The notes below the pieces were generated by a model. It worked only from the letters and a program-made list of their open reading frames with translations, ran no database searches and was not told the origin of the DNA. 64,000 nt of DNA from Flavipsychrobacter sp. (lineage in GTDB: Bacteria > Bacteroidota > Bacteroidia > Chitinophagales > Chitinophagaceae). A program made the position numbers and the translations under genes. The stretch covers positions 21,195-85,194 of the forward strand of contig JAEUVZ010000018.1 of assembly GCA_016786665.1 (NCBI GenBank), in the 5' to 3' direction. Position 1 is the stretch's first letter; every line of letters starts with the position of its first letter. Shown here piece by piece: positions 61,385 to 64,000 of the stretch.

Positions 61385-62488
61385 ATGACCATACAGGAGA
61401 CCATAGAAAAGAATCAGAACTCGGTAGTGCAGATAGCCACCAAGACCAGCACCGGTACCGGCTTCTACCTGCGCGACTACGACATAATAGTTACCAACCA
61501 CCACGTGATAAAAGACCATACCCGCGTGACGGTGAAAGCCAAGACCTTCAGCAAAAAGCTGGCGGATGTCATCTTCTACGATGAGCGGTTCGACCTGGCG
61601 TTCCTGCTGCCTCCCGGTGATATGAAAGACCTGCCCAACCTGCAACTGGGCGACTATGCCAAACTGAAGGACGGTGATACGGTATTGGCCATCGGCCATC
61701 CCTACGGCCTGAACTATACCGCCACCCAAGGGGTTATCTCCCGTGTAGACCGGGTGCAGAACGGCATAAAATACATACAGGTAGACGCCGCCATTAATCC
61801 CGGCAATAGCGGAGGCCCGCTGGTGAATATAGCCGGGGAAGTGGTGGGCGTGAACACATTCATAATAAAGGGGGGTGACAACCTTGGGTTTGCATTGCCC
61901 TCCATGTACCTAAAAGAGGCGCTGGAGCAATACATGCCTCACCGGGGCGAGTTTGCCATGCGCTGCCCCTCGTGCGCTACGCTGGTAACCGCGGCCACCC
62001 TGGATGCCGGGAAATATTGCCCTAACTGCGGTACAAAAATAGAATTCCCCAAACTGGTAGCGCAACAGGAAGCCCCCATATCGGGAATAGCCAAAACAAT
62101 AGAAGACGTATTGGAAAAGCTGGGCCACGACCGGGAGCTGGCCCGGGAAGGACAAAACCGCTGGGAAGTAGAAGAAGGTTCTGCCAAAATAAAAATCAGC
62201 TACAACCCGGAAAACTTCTTTATAGTAAGTGATGCCTACCTGTGCAAACTGCCGAAGGCGGGAATAAAAGAACTGTATATGTACCTGCTAAAGGAAAACT
62301 ACAACCTACGCGGGAAACTGTTCAGCCTCCAGGGCGAAAATATTGTAATGAGCTCACTCATCTATGACCTGGACCTAACGCCGGAGGCAGGCGAATCCCT
62401 GTTCAGAGAGTTATTTAAAAAAGCGGACTACTACGACACCCTGCTTATGCGGGACTATAATTGCCTGCCGATACTGAAAGAATTGTAG
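61385..62488 (+). CDS. cytoplasmic trypsin-like (S1C/HtrA-type) protease with zinc ribbon and YbjN-like C-terminal domain
   Basis: 367 aa. Residues 1-185 form a trypsin-like domain with a complete triad: H40 in VTNHHVI, D70 in ERFDLAFL and S142 in NPGNSGGPLV. There is no signal peptide, transmembrane helix or PDZ domain, so unlike HtrA/DegP it should be cytoplasmic. Next, CPSCATLVTAATLDAGKYCPNCG (C194, C197, C212, C215) is a zinc ribbon. Residues ~235-350 (IEDVLEKLGHDRELAREG...WEVEEGSAKIKISYNPENFFIVSDAYLCKL...LLKENYNLRGKLFSLQGENIVMS) look like a YbjN/CesT-type domain, as in the upstream partner. A fusion of these three modules is not one I know. Substrate unknown. Confidence 0.82.
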   Translation: MTIQETIEKNQNSVVQIATKTSTGTGFYLRDYDIIVTNHHVIKDHTRVTVKAKTFSKKLADVIFYDERFDLAFLLPPGDMKDLPNLQLGDYAKLKDGDTVLAIGHPYGLNYTATQGVISRVDRVQNGIKYIQVDAAINPGNSGGPLVNIAGEVVGVNTFIIKGGDNLGFALPSMYLKEALEQYMPHRGEFAMRCPSCATLVTAATLDAGKYCPNCGTKIEFPKLVAQQEAPISGIAKTIEDVLEKLGHDRELAREGQNRWEVEEGSAKIKISYNPENFFIVSDAYLCKLPKAGIKELYMYLLKENYNLRGKLFSLQGENIVMSSLIYDLDLTPEAGESLFRELFKKADYYDTLLMRDYNCLPILKEL

Positions 62489-62541
62489 GATCTTCCCGGC
62501 CAGAACGGAGCGTTGCCTGAGTCACTTTTATTATAAGTCTG

Positions 62542-62549
62542 TACATTTG
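62542..62549 (+). promoter_or_regulatory. -7 promoter element of the VOC gene
   Basis: TACATTTG matches TAnnTTTG, 17 bases before the ATG at 62567; a TTGC at 62513-62516 is a possible, rather distant -33 box. Confidence 0.5.
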
Positions 62550-62566
62550 AAACAAATTTAATATCC

Positions 62567-62953
62567 ATGAAACAAACACATATCCCTCAAGGTTACAATA
62601 CCGTAATGCCGTACCTGATAGTGAAGGACGGGCTTGGACTTATCCAGTTCCTGAAAGACGTTTTCGGCGCAGTGGAAAAGGAAGTACACTACACGGAAGA
62701 CGGCAAAACGCTGATGCACGGAGAGGTAATCATCAACAATGATAGCTGCGTAATGATATCAGAAGCCTCCGATAAGTTCCCGGTTCAGACAGCGGGACTC
62801 TATATAAATGTCGCCGATGCAGATGAGACCTATGCAACGGCCCTGGGAAAGGGGGCTACTTCCATTATGCCCCCGGCCAACCAGCCCTATGGCCGCAGCG
62901 GAGGTATCACCGACCCCCACGGTAATACCTGGTGGGTGACCTCAGCCCTATAA
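62567..62953 (+). CDS. VOC-superfamily (glyoxalase/PhnB-like) protein
   Basis: 128 aa, two betaalphabetabetabeta halves. PhnB-like features: GYNTVMPYLIVKDGLGLIQFLKDVFGAVE, LMHGEVIINNDSCVMISEA, and PPANQPYGRSGGITDPHGNTWWVTSAL. The halves resemble metal-binding VOC members; the putative ligands are H (MHGE) and the late E/H region, but no enzyme activity can be assigned. Not a clear part of the upstream protease operon because it has its own -7 box. Followed by dnaN. Confidence 0.82.
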   Translation: MKQTHIPQGYNTVMPYLIVKDGLGLIQFLKDVFGAVEKEVHYTEDGKTLMHGEVIINNDSCVMISEASDKFPVQTAGLYINVADADETYATALGKGATSIMPPANQPYGRSGGITDPHGNTWWVTSAL

Positions 62954-63035
62954 GTGCACCAATAAAACATTAAACAAATGTTTATTTGACTTATTTGATG
63001 TGCATAAGTAGATTTCCAAAAAAGCCCCAAAAAGT

Positions 63036-63043
63036 TATCTTTG
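63036..63043 (+). promoter_or_regulatory. -7 promoter element of dnaN
   Basis: TATCTTTG, an exact TAnnTTTG match 19 bases before the dnaN ATG at 63063; gives a leader of ~15 bases. Confidence 0.55.
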
Positions 63044-63062
63044 TCTCCAAACCAAATTTACG

Positions 63063-64000
63063 ATGCGTTTTATCGTTACATCTACCGCGTTGCTCAAAAA
63101 CCTGCAACAGATAAGCGGTGTTATCAGTTCCAATACCGTGCTTTCCGTACTTGAAGATTTCCTTTTTGAGCTTAAAGGGAATACACTCACCCTCACGGCT
63201 ACCGACCTGGAAACCATGATGCGTGTGCAACTGGACGTGAACGACGCACAGGGAGGAGGACGTATCTGTATACCGTCGAAAATACTGACGGACTACCTGA
63301 AAAATCTTCCTGAGCAACCTATTACATTCAACATTAATGAGCAGGACCTCTCGATAGAAATGTCGAGCGACGTGGGTAAATATCGCATAGGCGGCGAAAA
63401 GGCCGATGACTTCCCGAAAGAGCCTACGCCCGGAGACACTACGAGCTTCACTATGCCGTCTATCGCGCTGCTGGAAAGCATCAATAAGACCTTGTTTGCT
63501 GTGAGCACTGATACGCTTCGCCCTCAAATGACCGGCGTGTACTTTGAAATGGCGAAAGAACACATCACCTTTGTTTCTACCGACGCACACCGGCTGGTTC
63601 AGTTCCGCCGCACAGATGTAAGCTGCCCGGCGCAGGAAGGCGTAGTAGTTCCTAAAAAGCCCCTGCAGCAACTAAGAGCTACACTTCCTGCTGACGAAAC
63701 CCAGCTGGAGCTTTCTTACAACAGCAGCCACCTGTTTGTAAACACTGGCCGGATGAGCATGAGCTGCCGCCTGATAGACGCAAAATTCCCGGACTACAAA
63801 GCGGTTATACCGGTAGACAACCCGTATAAACTGACCATTAACCGCGGCGACTTTGTGAGCGCACTCCGCCGTGTAAGCATCTTTGCCAACAAGACCACGA
63901 ACCAGGTGGTACTGGATATTAACGGCAACGCGCTGCAACTGAGCGCGCAGGATATAGACTTCTCCTATGAAGGAAAGGAAATGCTGAGCTGCCAGTACAA
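63063..64000 (+). CDS. dnaN: DNA polymerase III beta sliding clamp (3'-truncated by window edge)
   Basis: The frame from ATG 63063 stays open to the last base, giving ~312 residues of the ~370-aa family. It begins MRFIVTSTALLKNLQQISGV, with LSVLEDFLFELKGNTLTLTATDLETMM, then PSKILTDYLKNLP, GEKADDFPK, LRPQMTGVYFEM, FVSTDAHRLVQFRR and the second/third domain RLIDAKFPDYKAVIP, VSIFANKTTNQVVLDI. The beta clamp encircles DNA and keeps the replicative polymerase on it. No dnaA is nearby and no oriC signature was seen in this window, so a replication-origin location is not supported. Transcribed away from the VOC gene in the same direction with its own -7 box. Confidence 0.96.
   Translation, partial: MRFIVTSTALLKNLQQISGVISSNTVLSVLEDFLFELKGNTLTLTATDLETMMRVQLDVNDAQGGGRICIPSKILTDYLKNLPEQPITFNINEQDLSIEMSSDVGKYRIGGEKADDFPKEPTPGDTTSFTMPSIALLESINKTLFAVSTDTLRPQMTGVYFEMAKEHITFVSTDAHRLVQFRRTDVSCPAQEGVVVPKKPLQQLRATLPADETQLELSYNSSHLFVNTGRMSMSCRLIDAKFPDYKAVIPVDNPYKLTINRGDFVSALRRVSIFANKTTNQVVLDINGNALQLSAQDIDFSYEGKEMLSCQY

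Overview
The window looks like chromosomal DNA of a Bacteroidota bacterium, most likely a Chitinophagales/Chitinophagaceae-type member. Direct indicators are type IX secretion (T9SS) C-terminal sorting domains, a gliding-motility-associated C-terminal domain with its PorP/SprF partner, DUF4199, BatA and DUF5606 family proteins, a short NuoG, and Bacteroidota-style -7 boxes (TAnnTTTG) with little Shine-Dalgarno signal. The genus-level placement is inference. I saw no tRNA, rRNA, CRISPR array, prophage or intact insertion sequence.

Layout. 1-7.5 kb: housekeeping genes (end of an OmpR-type response regulator, queA, dgt, an S4-domain protein, a propeller lipoprotein, an M28 peptidase, scpB). 7.7-22.4 kb: the complete 14-subunit complex I operon in the order nuoABCDEFGHIJKLMN on the minus strand, with three extra items inside it: a 65-aa ORF between nuoD and nuoE, an exported SnoaL/DUF4440-like protein between nuoE and nuoF, and a decayed GxxExxY gene framed by CTTTGCG repeats between nuoF and nuoG. 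Five nuo genes start right after a small hairpin ending in TTGGGGT. 22.6-27.1 kb: a glycan-type group (GT4 glycosyltransferase, two methyltransferases, a flippase). 27.2-32.2 kb: a DUF5606 protein with a histone-H1-like tail, two tandem T9SS Ig-like proteins with nearly identical 3' ends, and an AT-rich, repeat-bearing gap.

32.2-46.6 kb: clpC, a STAS protein with ribonuclease Z, an array of five ~56-bp hairpin repeats, an ABC exporter, asd, rnhB, a response regulator, PorP/SprF with its 1199-aa PKD/SBBP cargo, and a YkuK-type protein. 46.6-47.3 kb is a repeat-rich intergenic region. 47.3-52.2 kb is a minus-strand operon of a BatA-domain protein, a dihydroorotase-like protein lacking metal-binding histidines, a DUF4199 protein and a GT2 glycosyltransferase. 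52.3-64 kb: a HicB/HicA-like pair, alaS (with a compositionally foreign internal patch), a 1230-aa protein with a CxxCH motif and eleven Ig-like repeats, a small YtxH-like protein, an uncharacterised two-gene operon (a 466-aa YbjN-like protein and a leaderless trypsin-like protease with a zinc ribbon and YbjN-like C-terminus), a VOC protein, and the 5' part of dnaN running off the right edge.

The best candidates for something undescribed are the protease/YbjN-like pair at 59966-62488, the recurring start-proximal hairpins in the nuo operon, and the accessory ORFs inside that operon. All functional statements come from reading motifs and family knowledge; no database search was possible.
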